From: an uncultured Clostridia bacterium
GTDB lineage: Bacteria > Bacillota > Clostridia > Oscillospirales > Acutalibacteraceae
Length of the DNA stretch: 64,000 nucleotides
Assembly: GCA_937892115.1 (NCBI GenBank)
Contig: CALAUI010000011.1
Span: 46,471 to 110,470 of the forward strand
Direction of reading: 5' to 3'
This document shows, piece by piece, positions 35,004 to 43,162 of the stretch (positions are counted from its first letter, which is position 1; each line of letters starts with the position of its first letter). The translations under genes and the position numbers were made by a program. Under the pieces are notes generated by a model that worked only from the letters and a program-made list of their open reading frames with translations, had not been told where the DNA came from and did not search any database.

Positions 35004-36110
35004 ATGGAAAATGATTATTTCGGCAAAGAAATTAAAAAACTCGGCTTCGGACTTATGCGCCTGCCGAGAAAAGGCCCTGCCATTGACGTAAAGGAAACGT
35101 CTGAAATGGTTGATATCTTTATGAAAAACGGCTTTACCTACTTTGATACCGCGTTCATATACGTCGGTTCTGAGGCGGCAACGAGAAAGGCGCTTGTCGA
35201 AAGATATCCGAGGGAATCCTATACTCTGGCAAGTAAGCTTTTTGCGGCAAAAATACCTTCTGCCAAAATCGCAAAAGCAGAGCTTGATACGAGTCTCAGA
35301 AGAACGGGTGCAAAGTATCTTGACTATTACCTTCTCCATTCGATTATGGAGAGCAATTATACCAAGTATGATAAATTCGGCCTCTGGGATTTCGTAAAGG
35401 AAGAAAAGGCAAAGGGTACGATAAAGCACTACGGCTTTTCCTTCCACGGCGGTCCCGAGCTTCTCGATAAGCTTCTCACCGAGCATCCCGACGTTGAATT
35501 CGTTCAGCTTCAGCTTAACTATGCCGACTGGGAGAGCCCCAAGGTAAGGTCGCGTGAGGTATATGAGGTAGCAAGAAAACACGGCAAATCCATTGTAGTT
35601 ATGGAGCCGGTCAAAGGCGGTAAGCTTGCAAATCCTCCCGAGGAAGTTCAGGAACTGTTCAAGCAGGCAAATCCCGACGCTTCCTTTGCTTCCTGGGCAA
35701 TCCGCTTCGCCGCTTCTCTTGACGGTATTTTAACCGTACTTTCCGGTATGTCGAATGTACAGCAGGTTGAGGATAACGTATCGTTTATGGAGGATTTTAC
35801 ACCTCTCAACGAAAAGGAACTTGAGGTGATTAAACAAGCTCAGGAAATATTCAATAAATCCGCCGACATTCCCTGTACCGCCTGCCGTTACTGTACCGAG
35901 GGATGCCCGAAAAAGATTCAGATTCCCGATGTTTTTGCCGTCAGAAACAAGCAGATTTATTCCGGCAGACTTGACGAAGCAAAATCGGATTACTCGGCAC
36001 TTGAGGTCAAGGCGTCCGCCTGCATCGGATGCGGTCAATGTGAAAAGGTTTGTCCTCAGAAGATTGACATAATCAATCAGCTTAAAATCTGCAAAGAGAT
36101 GTTTGAATAA
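35004..36110 (+). CDS. Aldo/keto reductase with C-terminal 4Fe-4S ferredoxin domain
   Basis: A 368-residue protein. The N-terminal ~280 residues form an aldo/keto reductase barrel (KKLGFGLMRLP, FDTAFIYVGSEAATRKAL, YLDYYLLHS catalytic region). The last ~80 residues have ferredoxin-like clusters: CTACRYCTEGCPKKI and CIGCGQCEKVCPQKI, each with C-x2-C-x2/3-C-x3-C-P. This type is common in anaerobes and is thought to couple an organic substrate to ferredoxin-type electrons. AAGGGG precedes ATG 35004. Substrate unknown. Confidence 0.92.
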   Translation: MENDYFGKEIKKLGFGLMRLPRKGPAIDVKETSEMVDIFMKNGFTYFDTAFIYVGSEAATRKALVERYPRESYTLASKLFAAKIPSAKIAKAELDTSLRRTGAKYLDYYLLHSIMESNYTKYDKFGLWDFVKEEKAKGTIKHYGFSFHGGPELLDKLLTEHPDVEFVQLQLNYADWESPKVRSREVYEVARKHGKSIVVMEPVKGGKLANPPEEVQELFKQANPDASFASWAIRFAASLDGILTVLSGMSNVQQVEDNVSFMEDFTPLNEKELEVIKQAQEIFNKSADIPCTACRYCTEGCPKKIQIPDVFAVRNKQIYSGRLDEAKSDYSALEVKASACIGCGQCEKVCPQKIDIINQLKICKEMFE

Positions 36111-36118
36111 TTTACTTT

Positions 36119-36150
36119 CCCGTTCTCTGTGAGGGCGGGATTATTCTTTT
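36119..36150 (+). terminator. Probable Rho-independent terminator
   Basis: 8-bp stem CCCGTTCT (36119-36126)/AGGGCGGG (36132-36139), with two G-T pairs, followed by ATTATTCTTTT. Weaker than others in the window. Confidence 0.6.
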
Positions 36151-36171
36151 GCTATGCTTCTGTTATTTTTC

Positions 36172-36201
36172 TTGACAAGATTATTCTTTTTTTGATATTC
36201 T
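36172..36201 (+). promoter_or_regulatory. Probable SigA promoter for the long GPH transporter
   Basis: Perfect -35 TTGACA (36172-36177); best -10 is TATTCT (36196-36201) at 18 bp. Confidence 0.65.
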
Positions 36202-36238
36202 CATATTACGGTAATGAATATGCAGAGGGGGTACCTGC

Positions 36239-38578
36239 TTGGAAATTATCAGAAAAGTAAAAGACGGAATTGATGAAGTGCGGCTCTATTGGAATCAGCC
36301 CCGTCCCGGTGAATACGTACCTTACAAGGAGATAGTGTCGCTGTCTGTTGCATGGATGGCGCTTCTTATGTCCATTCAGTGGGGTATCGGCTTCGGTGTA
36401 GGCAACTGGTTTACCGGTATGACGCTGAAAATGAATAATAACGAACTGCTTGTAATGGGATATGTGTGTACCGCAATCGGTTATATCACTACGCCCCTTA
36501 ACGCCTGGATTATAGATAATCTTCGTTCCACAAGCGGCAAGTACCGTATTTACGTTAAGCTCGCCATACCGTCAATGATTCTGACGTTGCTTTCGCTGTG
36601 GCTTCCTTATGAGCAGATTCGTGACGGCGGAAAATTCGGCAGATATATAATGATAATCGTTCTGTTCCTTGTGGGACAGGTGCAGGGATATATTCAGAGC
36701 TGGGTCAACACCGGCGTTACAAATCTTGTTCACGTCATTACTCCCAATACCCAGGAACGCACAAAAATAATGGCGATTACAAGTATAATCTATTCCCTCG
36801 GCTACACCATAAATAACGTTTATTATCCTCTTATGGTTGATATTCTCTGCGATAATGGCGATAAATACAATATGCGATATATAAGAGGTGCATATACTCC
36901 CGTTGCATTTCTTATGCCCGTTGTGCTGCTTGCCTATTTCGGCACAAAGGAAAGACTGGTCCTTCCCAAGAGCAGAATTTCAAAGATGAGCTTCGGCAGT
37001 TCTCTGCGTGCCGTTGCGGGCAATAAGATTTTCTGGATCAAATGTGCAGACGGCTGGAATAATTTCCTTGAAGATGCAAAAGGAAATATCTGGGACTGGA
37101 TGGTTTACCGTGCACATATCATGAAAAGCACCACCTACGGCCTTCTCAACACCATTTCATATAACGCTAATTTCTGGGGTATGCTTTTCTCGCCGTGGTT
37201 TATCAAAAAATTCGGCAAGAAGAAAATCAAGGTTTTCAAGAATATCGTTCAGATTTTTCTTATTGCTTCCTATTTCCTTTTCTATAAAAATCCCAATCCC
37301 ATTGTTGCCGGTATCGGTTTCTTTATCGTTTACACTCTTGACCGTTTTGTGGATACTTATAACGTCATTGACAGTGCGATTGAATCAGATATGCGTGATA
37401 ATCAGCAGTATCTTATCGGTGAAAGAATCGACGGTGCATTCGGCTTCGTTCAGTCGTATGCAGGCGGCGTAATAGGAGCCGTTACGGGACTTTTCATTCC
37501 TTGGGTTTATAATAAGAAGGGATTTGACGGAAACGACTATTCCGTGCTGGATGTATATAAAAATTACGATGAAACCAAGCCGCTTTCACAGCAGGAAAAA
37601 AATCCCGACTGTGTACTTTACAGCTTAATGAGTACATTGCTTAAAATATCCATTGTCGGTGCGGCTGTTGATGTTTTGCCGTGGTTTGCTTACGATATTA
37701 CGGAAACCGGTCAGAAATCCATGATAAGGGTTATCCGTATACGTACTATCGTTGAGGACAGAGATTCCGAGGAAAACGATGATTCATCCTATATTGAGGG
37801 ATGCGAGGCAATCATCAAGGCAAAAAAATATTACGGACTTGATAAGATTGCGATTCCGGGTAAGGAAAAAATCAAAGCGGCAAAGCTTCTTCCCTCGGCT
37901 GCTCCCGAAGAGAGAGATGCCCGTCACGAAGCGATAAAGGCGGCGAAAAAAGAGAGAGACGATGCCGCGGTTTATAACGAGGAAATTGAGATTGCCGATT
38001 TCGTTATGCATGAAATCAACAGATTTGACACGGAATTCGGTAAAAAACAGCTTGAATTGTGTAAACTAATTGCTTCCGGAGGTCCTCAGCATTTCTTTGA
38101 TAATGCCGATGAGGCGGTTTTACTTGCTTCAGCACTGCCTTTGACGGATATCAAGGAAGAGCGTATGTGGAGAAAGCAGGAAATCAGAAATGCTTCTTCT
38201 CTCAGAAGGTCTAAGAAGCTTGCCGAAAAATATTATCCTGACGGTATAGAAGAATTTGACCGGAGCATTTTTGAGGATGCTTACAATCTTCCCGATGACA
38301 CAAAGGAAAAAGCAAAAATCAGGCGTAAGGCAATGAAAGAAGCAAACGCAAAGCGTAATCTTTACGGTACCGTTGCCGCTCCCTATCTTGCGGCAATGAG
38401 GACCATCAATCTCTATGAGGGCTACCTTCATCTTGATGAAATAACCGCCGATTATGACAGAGTCGTTTCCGAAAGAAGCGAACGGCTTGAAAGGGAACGT
38501 GCGGAAAGTGAACGCCTTGCCGCCGAAAGACGCCTTGATAAAGAAAGCAGAACAAGAGAGAAAAAACTCAGAAAATAA
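36239..38578 (+). CDS. GPH-family MFS symporter with a ~270-residue cytoplasmic C-terminal extension
   Basis: A 779-residue protein. Residues ~30-500 are a 12-TM GPH-type symporter, though its usual DP-x-x-G loop motif is altered (TTPLNAWIIDNLRSTSGKYR, with a shortened loop). After the last membrane segment comes a long, highly charged, helical tail (about 505-779) rich in Lys/Glu/Arg, including SEEPERDARHEAIKAA-like repeats and a final coiled-coil stretch ERSERLERERAESERLAAE. Normal family length is 450-500, so the tail is extra. TTG 36239 is the start, with GAGGGGG 8 bases before. Function of the tail unknown; regulatory or protein-binding is a guess. Confidence 0.85.
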   Translation: MEIIRKVKDGIDEVRLYWNQPRPGEYVPYKEIVSLSVAWMALLMSIQWGIGFGVGNWFTGMTLKMNNNELLVMGYVCTAIGYITTPLNAWIIDNLRSTSGKYRIYVKLAIPSMILTLLSLWLPYEQIRDGGKFGRYIMIIVLFLVGQVQGYIQSWVNTGVTNLVHVITPNTQERTKIMAITSIIYSLGYTINNVYYPLMVDILCDNGDKYNMRYIRGAYTPVAFLMPVVLLAYFGTKERLVLPKSRISKMSFGSSLRAVAGNKIFWIKCADGWNNFLEDAKGNIWDWMVYRAHIMKSTTYGLLNTISYNANFWGMLFSPWFIKKFGKKKIKVFKNIVQIFLIASYFLFYKNPNPIVAGIGFFIVYTLDRFVDTYNVIDSAIESDMRDNQQYLIGERIDGAFGFVQSYAGGVIGAVTGLFIPWVYNKKGFDGNDYSVLDVYKNYDETKPLSQQEKNPDCVLYSLMSTLLKISIVGAAVDVLPWFAYDITETGQKSMIRVIRIRTIVEDRDSEENDDSSYIEGCEAIIKAKKYYGLDKIAIPGKEKIKAAKLLPSAAPEERDARHEAIKAAKKERDDAAVYNEEIEIADFVMHEINRFDTEFGKKQLELCKLIASGGPQHFFDNADEAVLLASALPLTDIKEERMWRKQEIRNASSLRRSKKLAEKYYPDGIEEFDRSIFEDAYNLPDDTKEKAKIRRKAMKEANAKRNLYGTVAAPYLAAMRTINLYEGYLHLDEITADYDRVVSERSERLERERAESERLAAERRLDKESRTREKKLRK

Positions 38579-38582
38579 AAAG

Positions 38583-38608
38583 AAAGCCGCCCTTCGGACG
38601 GCTTTTTT
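38583..38608. terminator. Terminator between convergent genes
   Basis: 7-bp stem AAAGCCG/CGGCTTT around CCCTTCGGA, followed by a six-T run. Confidence 0.82.
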
Positions 38609-38615
38609 CCATGGA

Positions 38616-39497
38616 TTATCTTTTTCTTATTTCAAGTAAATCTCTGTAACTGATTAACTTTATTCCCTTTGAATTCAGTATTTTTTCGGTTTCCGGGTCC
38701 TTCAGAAGATTATACTCCCATACCCGGTTTCTCCATGAGCCGGTAATACTTTTCAGCTCATCGCTTTCAAGGGCGGGATGAACAAAGGTTTCCGTTATTC
38801 CGTCGGGAATGCCTGCCCAGATATTCAGTATGAGGTCGCGATATTCGGAGTAATCCCTGCACGCTTTGATTTCCTTTGTTCCCCAATCCGGAAACAGCAG
38901 GTAATCAATGGTCGGAACATTATATTTTTTTGACCAGCTTTTTGCAATCAAAGCGGCAAGTCTCAGAGCGGGCATAGGTGTACCGGCAGGGAGGACGGAT
39001 TTATCGGCTTTTATGAACATACGGTATGCGTATCCGTAGTCGCCGCATATTCTGAATGCCAGCTTCAGAAGCGAAAATCTTCCTGTTTTATTTCCGTAAA
39101 GCGAACCCATGTGATTGTCTATGTGTGAGGGCTTCATTCCCATTTTCAGGGCTTTATCAATCTGAGCTCTGACTTCTTTTTCAATTTCATCGGATTTTGC
39201 GTTTTTCTCAACAAGAGTGCTGTCGTGCCACATATAGCCGTCTTCGTCAACAAGACTTTTCCCTTCTGTCAGCGGCTTCCATCTGTAATCCTTCCATTCG
39301 GAGGTGAGCGTGGTGTGTATTCCGATGGCATAATCGGGATTTTCTATTGAGAATTTAATCGCTTCTTCAGCTTCGGGGCAGGGTACCATTATTGTGGATG
39401 ATTTCAGTCTCCCGCTTTTGAACAGGTCAAAAACAGCTTCGTTTGCCGATTTACACATTCCGAAATCATCGGCATTTATTATCAGATATTTTGCCAT
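38616..39497 (-). CDS. ChbG/YdjC-type carbohydrate deacetylase
   Basis: A 293-residue YdjC-fold protein. The N-terminal metal/catalytic motif is YLIINADDFGMCKSANEAV (Asp-Asp), followed by IGIHTTLTSEW (His), SHIDNHMGSLYG (His), and ETFVHPALES (His). ChbG removes an acetyl group from chitobiose-type disaccharides; HpnK relatives act on lipids. Here it lies in a leftward set with a lipase and metallophosphoesterase, so the substrate is open. It starts 20 bases after the lipase stop. Confidence 0.88.
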   Translation of the reverse strand: MAKYLIINADDFGMCKSANEAVFDLFKSGRLKSSTIMVPCPEAEEAIKFSIENPDYAIGIHTTLTSEWKDYRWKPLTEGKSLVDEDGYMWHDSTLVEKNAKSDEIEKEVRAQIDKALKMGMKPSHIDNHMGSLYGNKTGRFSLLKLAFRICGDYGYAYRMFIKADKSVLPAGTPMPALRLAALIAKSWSKKYNVPTIDYLLFPDWGTKEIKACRDYSEYRDLILNIWAGIPDGITETFVHPALESDELKSITGSWRNRVWEYNLLKDPETEKILNSKGIKLISYRDLLEIRKR

Positions 39498-39517
39498 AAT
39501 AATCCTTCCGGAATCAA

Positions 39518-40603
39518 TTATATGCCGTTTATCATATTCATCCAGTCTGCAAAGAAGGGCCTTATATTGTTGGGACTGAATAAATCTCCGTTGAATGCCA
39601 TATGGTCGCCTCTGTATGTTTCGGCAACGTTCCAGATTCCCGGCTGAATATTGCTTCTGTCAAGAACGGTTGACGGAGCGCCTATTGGTGCCTTTGCGGA
39701 TATCGTGTTGACGAGTCCGTCGTTTTCAAGCCATTCCTCACCTACGGTAAATCCGCCGGGAGTTACTCCGGTAAGTCGGCCCATTTCGTTTGCCGATGAA
39801 CGGAAGATTATCTCTGTCAGCTCATTGTCTGCCGTATACGTTCCGTCCTCGTTCCTGTTGGTTGATGAGCAGGGGATTGCAAAATAATAGGTGCAGTCCT
39901 GAGTGGAAATCTTTTCATTGATTTTAAGAGCATTGTCAATATACATATCGTATGCGGCGCTGTCTTTATTACCGACTGCAATGTCGGGGTCTGCAAAGCC
40001 GTATGCGGTTGTGCCGTTTGTGGGAGCGGCAAGAGTGGTGATACTGTAGATCCAGTCCTGCTTTCCGCCCGTGAAAAGTGCGGAAATATCATCCTTATCG
40101 GTAACCGCCATTTCCGCTTCGCTTCCGTTAGCCATAAGCTCCGCAAGCAGTCTTACCGTAACGCCGCCGAAGGAATGACCCAGAAGATTTATTTTTTCTT
40201 CCGCGGACCAGTCGGGAATAAGACGCTTCTTTGAAAAATCCTCACCGAATCTTTCGTGGTTACATCTTTTGCTGTGCTCTTTTCCGTAGTCAACCACCGT
40301 TCCCGAAAGCTGGGCATAAAGCTCGCACGCTCTGTCCCATGCACTTCCCTGAGGGTCAACAGATGCGGAATAGCACTTGTAACCGAGCTTGTTCAGATTC
40401 TTTGTCATATCACCGCCGAACATTCCCCAATACGGCATAAAGTTATTCTGAAAATCATAACTGCCCCAGCCGGAAAGTCCGTGACAGTAAACGTAAGTGT
40501 AGTCCGTGTTCCATTTGCTTTTATCCACCTTGATGCCCGAAACGTTCAGGGTCGGGAATAAAAACATAATGATTGTCATAAAAAAGCTTATTATTTTTGA
40601 CAT
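39518..40603 (-). CDS. Secreted lipase-like alpha/beta hydrolase
   Basis: A 361-residue exported protein with an N-terminal hydrophobic signal segment (about 3-18, IISFFMTIIMFLFP). The first strand is YTYVYCHGLSGWGSYD, where HGL forms the oxyanion hole. Nucleophile elbow: NLLGHSFGGVTVRLL with Ser at about residue 144. Late blocks ENDGLVNTISAKAP (Asp) and GDHMAFNGD (His) complete the triad. The layout matches the staphylococcal/Geobacillus lipase group, but it lacks the long propeptide. Substrate: probably an acylglycerol or other ester. GGGGAAAG precedes ATG 40603. Distinct from the three other secreted hydrolases here. Confidence 0.87.
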   Translation of the reverse strand: MSKIISFFMTIIMFLFPTLNVSGIKVDKSKWNTDYTYVYCHGLSGWGSYDFQNNFMPYWGMFGGDMTKNLNKLGYKCYSASVDPQGSAWDRACELYAQLSGTVVDYGKEHSKRCNHERFGEDFSKKRLIPDWSAEEKINLLGHSFGGVTVRLLAELMANGSEAEMAVTDKDDISALFTGGKQDWIYSITTLAAPTNGTTAYGFADPDIAVGNKDSAAYDMYIDNALKINEKISTQDCTYYFAIPCSSTNRNEDGTYTADNELTEIIFRSSANEMGRLTGVTPGGFTVGEEWLENDGLVNTISAKAPIGAPSTVLDRSNIQPGIWNVAETYRGDHMAFNGDLFSPNNIRPFFADWMNMINGI

Positions 40604-40630
40604 ATTTTCTCTTTCCCCCGTTAATTTATT

Positions 40631-41953
40631 TTAAAACCTGATTGTGCAATCGTTGTCGTCGAGACCGTCCTCGTTGTATAGCGATGAAAGAATAAGATTT
40701 TTAAGATCAACCGTGTTTCCGTTCTTTGAAAGCTTGACGTTCAGCTTTTTGAGAATGGGTGATATATGTGTCAGTATTTTGTTTAAGTCCTTATATACGG
40801 CTGTTTCGGGACCGAATTTCGGATTTCCTTCAAACATGGGAAGTACCAGCATAACGGCAAAATCCGTTATCTTCATCTTTTTCAGTTCTTTGCTTGCCGA
40901 TGCGGCTGCAAGTCTTGCCGCACCTCCTACCGTAAGGGAACGTGCAATCTTAAGCAGTATCCTCTGAACGCCGGTCTGGTCGTCTTTACCGTCTTTGAGC
41001 ATGGAAGCAAGCTTGTTGGGAATCATCTGTGAAAACTGTTTTCTGAAATATTCCTTGTCTATGAACGTACCGTCCGTCATCGTAAAATCGGGAACGTCAA
41101 TTGATTTTACGACTGCGTTATCGCCGCTGAGGGTAACCGTTCTGTATTTAGCGGGATATCCGATTGTTGATGAAGTCTGTATATCAATTATTTCGTTGCC
41201 CTTTTCACTTGTAAACCTTTTTACACTCTGGGCGTGCATGTGACCCGTAAAGATAAGATGAATGCCGTTATCTGCGAGAAATGACGCTCTGTTCCTCCAA
41301 TCCTTAAGAACGGCATCGCCTACGAGACCGAATACCGGTTGCTGAGGAATAAGAGGATAATGCTCCATAGCGATGATTTTATTTCCGCTTTCCTTTGCCG
41401 ATTTTGCCTGCTCGGCAATCCAGCCGCAGAGACGGTCGTCGATACATCCCTTGCATTTGTCGTCTCCATCACAGTTTATGGCAAGCAGACGTACCCCCTC
41501 ACAAAGCTGTGTTACGTATGAATATGAAATCTCATCAATGGCGATGGCTTCGGAATAACCGTAATCGTTATACATTTCACGAAGCTCGGTGCGCTTCGTT
41601 CCTTTTACTGTTACCGTATTGTCACCGATATATGCCTTGGGTGAATCGTTAAAATCGTGACGGGCGGTAATGAGCAGTATTCTCTTTCCCGAATCCTTAA
41701 GCATTTTCAGGTCTTTCAGGAAGGAAATATGGCTTTCATATTCACCGTTCTGGGTAAGGTCACCCGCGATAATAATCGTTTCAATTTCCTTGTCTTCGGC
41801 TATTTTTTCAAAGCAGGCATGGTTTATCTGACGGTTTTCACGGAAGCATTTCTGCTCGCCTTTCATTCTTTCATCGTATGCCTTGCCCTGCGCACCCAGA
41901 GATTCTTCATAACAATGGGTGTCGGTTATCACGTAAAAGGTGAAATCTTTCAT
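40631..41953 (-). CDS. Metallophosphoesterase, cytoplasmic
   Basis: A 440-residue calcineurin-like phosphoesterase. Motifs: YVITDTHCYEES near residue 7, IAGDLTQNGEYE near 65, ITARHDFND (a GNHD variant with Ala-Arg), AMEHYPLIPQ near 195, and FTGHMHAQ near 235. The C-terminal ~170 residues are helical with no known domain. No signal peptide. It is the first gene of a leftward run with lipase and ChbG genes and has its own promoter (41992-42020). AAGGAGAG precedes ATG 41953. Confidence 0.85.
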   Translation of the reverse strand: MKDFTFYVITDTHCYEESLGAQGKAYDERMKGEQKCFRENRQINHACFEKIAEDKEIETIIIAGDLTQNGEYESHISFLKDLKMLKDSGKRILLITARHDFNDSPKAYIGDNTVTVKGTKRTELREMYNDYGYSEAIAIDEISYSYVTQLCEGVRLLAINCDGDDKCKGCIDDRLCGWIAEQAKSAKESGNKIIAMEHYPLIPQQPVFGLVGDAVLKDWRNRASFLADNGIHLIFTGHMHAQSVKRFTSEKGNEIIDIQTSSTIGYPAKYRTVTLSGDNAVVKSIDVPDFTMTDGTFIDKEYFRKQFSQMIPNKLASMLKDGKDDQTGVQRILLKIARSLTVGGAARLAAASASKELKKMKITDFAVMLVLPMFEGNPKFGPETAVYKDLNKILTHISPILKKLNVKLSKNGNTVDLKNLILSSLYNEDGLDDNDCTIRF

Positions 41954-41991
41954 TTTTATCTCTCCTTGGCTGTATTTTGTAAACCGTTACT

Positions 41992-42020
41992 ATTATATCA
42001 TCATGTATTTTCCGTATCAA
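41992..42020 (-). promoter_or_regulatory. SigA promoter for the metallophosphoesterase-lipase-deacetylase run
   Basis: Reading leftward: -35 TTGATA (42020-42015), 17 bp, extended -10 TGATATAAT (hexamer 41997-41992). Confidence 0.88.
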
Positions 42021-42062
42021 GCAAAATAGAAGGAAAACCTCAGATTTCAGATGAAAAACAAT

Positions 42063-42099
42063 GAAAAAGCGAGCAGCATACTGTTGTATGTTGCTCGCT
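42063..42099 (-). terminator. Rho-independent terminator of the leftward membrane-protein gene
   Basis: 14-bp stem with arms 42068-42081 and 42086-42099, TGTT loop; reading leftward it ends in five T. Confidence 0.88.
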
Positions 42100-42103
42100 G
42101 TAA

Positions 42104-43000
42104 TTATGCTTCCTGCTTGCCGAATACGTTTGTGAAATTAAGTATGAAGAGCAGTACGTATGCAACGATCATGGGAATGTTTTCAATAATTGCGCTCTTG
42201 CCTACGGTAACGAGAAGGACGAGCATTAACAGAAGTATGCCGGCAAAGGTAATGAGAGCAGCCAGAAATCTGCCCTTCTCCTTTATTGCCTTGCTGAAAA
42301 GGAAAATGATAAGAGGAGCAGCACAGCAAGCTGCAAAGAGTAATGCGCCTGCCCAGTGAACAGAGCATCTGGGAACGCTGAAATCCTTGTTTTCACCGTA
42401 AGAGGGGAGATTGATTGTCATATAGATAGCGGCTGAGCCAAGTAATCCGAGGATAACGGCCGCCTTGTTGTTGTAGTTGTATCTGCGGTAGGTATACATT
42501 GTATTCATGAAGATTGATGCGGAAGCGAAAATTCCCCAACCTCTGAAGAGCCAGGGCCATTCAAGACCTATCATACTTGCCGTTACTACCTTGATTTTAT
42601 CCTGAAGTGTTGCTTCCTTGATAGCGCCGTCAATCATTCCGTAGTATGAAAGGAAACCGTAAACGTTGATATAAACAAGGCCGAAAAGAAGAGAAATCAG
42701 ACATACCGCTTTTATAGTGCCCGAAAGCTTACCTGCATAGAGAATCGTTGAGATATAAACGGCAAAAAGCAGAAGGGTAATGCAGGAGAGTATGAGCCAG
42801 AAATAGAAGGTGTCAACCGAATGAATGCCGGTAATATCCTTGTGTACGGCACCGTCAACCGTTCTCGCGGCAACCTTACTGTAATGGTTGAGAACGATAT
42901 CCTTCATAAAGAAATTCATCCATATACCATATGCTGCTGCAATTACAAAACAGATTGCAGCGTAAAACTTCGGCATCTTTTTTGCGTTGAGTTCAGACAT
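42104..43000 (-). CDS. Polytopic membrane protein of unknown function
   Basis: A 298-residue protein with about eight predicted membrane segments. N-terminus MSELNAKKMPKFYAAICFVI; a soluble loop of ~45 residues (SKVAARTVDGAVHKDITG) follows the first segment; last segments are strongly hydrophobic (LLLMLVLLVTV). ATG 43000 is preceded by GGAGG. It is monocistronic, with its own promoter and terminator. I do not recognise a family; no catalytic motif stands out. Confidence 0.7.
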   Translation of the reverse strand: MSELNAKKMPKFYAAICFVIAAAYGIWMNFFMKDIVLNHYSKVAARTVDGAVHKDITGIHSVDTFYFWLILSCITLLLFAVYISTILYAGKLSGTIKAVCLISLLFGLVYINVYGFLSYYGMIDGAIKEATLQDKIKVVTASMIGLEWPWLFRGWGIFASASIFMNTMYTYRRYNYNNKAAVILGLLGSAAIYMTINLPSYGENKDFSVPRCSVHWAGALLFAACCAAPLIIFLFSKAIKEKGRFLAALITFAGILLLMLVLLVTVGKSAIIENIPMIVAYVLLFILNFTNVFGKQEA

Positions 43001-43032
43001 AAGCAAACCTCCGTTTGATTTTGTATGAATGA

Positions 43033-43061
43033 ATTATAACAACTTTATTCTGCGAATGCAA
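43033..43061 (-). promoter_or_regulatory. SigA promoter for the membrane-protein gene
   Basis: Reading leftward: -35 TTGCAT (43061-43056), 17 bp, extended -10 TGTTATAAT (hexamer 43038-43033). Confidence 0.88.
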
Positions 43062-43125
43062 GAATTATCCGATTAAATATAATTTATTCGAAAAAAATAA
43101 AATGCTGTACTATTTTGTGTTGTTG

Positions 43126-43134
43126 TGATATAAT
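43126..43134 (+). promoter_or_regulatory. Extended -10 promoter for secreted hydrolase 3
   Basis: TGATATAAT, a TG-extended consensus -10, 28 bases before ATG 43163; no clear -35. Confidence 0.6.
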
Positions 43135-43162
43135 ACAATAAATGTACGGGGGATATTTTGAT

